Part shown: positions 7,203 through 7,511 of the stretch, piece after piece
Position numbering within the stretch: position 1 is the stretch's first letter
Layout: each line of letters starts with the position of its first letter
NCBI GenBank assembly: GCA_903823545.1
Contig: CAIJTL010001325.1
Coordinates: forward strand, 1-7,511
Source of the DNA: an uncultured Planctomycetaceae bacterium
Lineage (GTDB): Bacteria; Planctomycetota; Planctomycetia; Planctomycetales; Planctomycetaceae
Reading direction: 5' to 3'
DNA: 7,511 nucleotides
Made by a program: the position numbers and the translations under genes
Notes under the pieces: model-generated
Told to the model about the DNA's origin: nothing
The model's database searches: none
What the model saw: the letters and a program-made list of their open reading frames with translations, nothing else

Positions 7203-7277
7203 CAAGCATCAGTGGGCCTCCACTCCGATTGGCCCGCTCCCGCAAATTGCCCTCCTCCAAAATTGAGACCCGCCGAA

Positions 7278-7511
7278 ATGTCCTCGCCCACCGACAACTT
7301 GCTTTCTGCCTACCACGACGGTGAGTTGACCGCCGCCGAGCGGTCGATCGTCGAGCAGCAAATTTCGGAACGCGACGAGGCCAGGGAAGAATTGTCCGAA
7401 ATCAAGCAGATCTCTGCGATGCTGAAGGATCTGCCTCGTCTCCCATTGCCGGTTGAGTTCCCTCAGCAAGTCTTGAAGGGGATCGAGCGGGAAATGCTGA
7501 TCCCTTCAGAA
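7278..7511 (+). CDS. Anti-sigma factor-like protein, N-terminal part (3' end outside the window)
   Basis: From ATG 7278 the frame is open to the window edge, giving 78 residues. The start DNLLSAYHDGELTAAERSIVEQQI (residues 6-29) closely resembles the N-terminal helical domain of anti-sigma factors that bind ECF sigma factors (L-x-AYxDGEL-xx-E-xxx-VE-x-L). A helix rich in Glu and Leu follows (about 33-50), then LPRLPLPVEFPQQV (52-65). Classic zinc anti-sigma proteins have HxxxCxxC; here His13 is present but there is no cysteine in the visible part, so zinc binding is unlikely. No membrane segment has been reached; in many relatives it follows further on. No sigma factor gene lies upstream in the window, so a partner would have to be downstream or elsewhere. 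The ribosome site is weak (GAGACCCGCCGAA before ATG). The family call is good; the sigma partner is unknown. Confidence 0.75.
   Translation, partial: MSSPTDNLLSAYHDGELTAAERSIVEQQISERDEAREELSEIKQISAMLKDLPRLPLPVEFPQQVLKGIEREMLIPSE

Larger units (their letters stand above)
6974..7277. other. Divergent intergenic region with repeats
   Basis: These 304 bases separate the small lipoprotein gene (leftward) from the anti-sigma-like gene (rightward) and should hold promoters for both. I see a long-range inverted repeat (7046-7061 with 7124-7137), a direct repeat GATTTTTCG (7071-7079 and 7148-7156), and a candidate ECF-type promoter near 7174-7202. Open frames on both strands here have no protein-like features, so I call none of them genes. 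Confidence 0.55.

Noticed and set aside
7024..7266. Plus-strand open frame of 80 codons just before the anti-sigma-like gene, considered as a possible sigma factor remnant
   Set aside because: It shows none of the sigma region 2 or region 4 motifs, overlaps the candidate promoter and repeats, and has no ribosome site.

Overview
The window looks like a chromosomal piece of a planctomycete (Planctomycetota), possibly from the Planctomycetales. I infer this from gene content and protein style only. It carries a Gfo/Idh/MocA-type oxidoreductase, an unusually long fused CcsB-CcsA (ResB/CcsA) cytochrome c synthase, a modular lipoprotein with WTxPEGW and NVNRW motifs, a DUF3467 protein, a small 'DPFPDD' lipoprotein, and a cysteine-free anti-sigma-like protein. 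No rRNA, tRNA, CRISPR array, insertion sequence or phage gene is visible.

Layout from left to right. (1) Positions 2-484, + strand: the C-terminal 160 residues of a Gfo/Idh/MocA oxidoreductase that enters from outside the window. (2) Positions 546-580: a perfect 17-bp palindromic hairpin in the gap between two converging genes, probably a two-way terminator. (3) Positions 592-5767, - strand: a two-gene operon read from right to left, with a 399-residue lipoprotein (4568-5767) followed by the 1321-residue CcsBA fusion (592-4557). The lipoprotein stop codon forms part of the Shine-Dalgarno sequence of the CcsBA gene, so the two are probably translationally coupled. (4) Positions 5941-5970: a hairpin terminator. 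(5) Positions 6051-6404, - strand: a DUF3467 protein starting at GTG. (6) Positions 6650-6973, - strand: a 107-residue lipoprotein of unknown function. (7) Positions 6974-7277: a divergent intergenic region with repeats and a candidate ECF-sigma promoter. (8) Position 7278 to the window end, + strand: the N-terminal part of an anti-sigma-factor-like protein.

The core of the window is cytochrome c maturation by System II (Ccs). The CcsBA fusion carries haem to the outer face of the membrane and attaches it to apocytochrome c. It retains the WWD motif and the histidines expected for haem handling. The lipoprotein encoded just upstream is presumably exported and anchored in the same compartment; it could be an accessory factor, but nothing in its sequence proves that. 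The right-hand genes look like separate small transcription units.

I see no convincing new multi-gene system. The most interesting leads are the coupled lipoprotein-CcsBA pair, the mirrored C-N-N-C half-module order inside that lipoprotein, the large soluble insertion in CcsBA, and the candidate ECF promoter before the anti-sigma-like gene.
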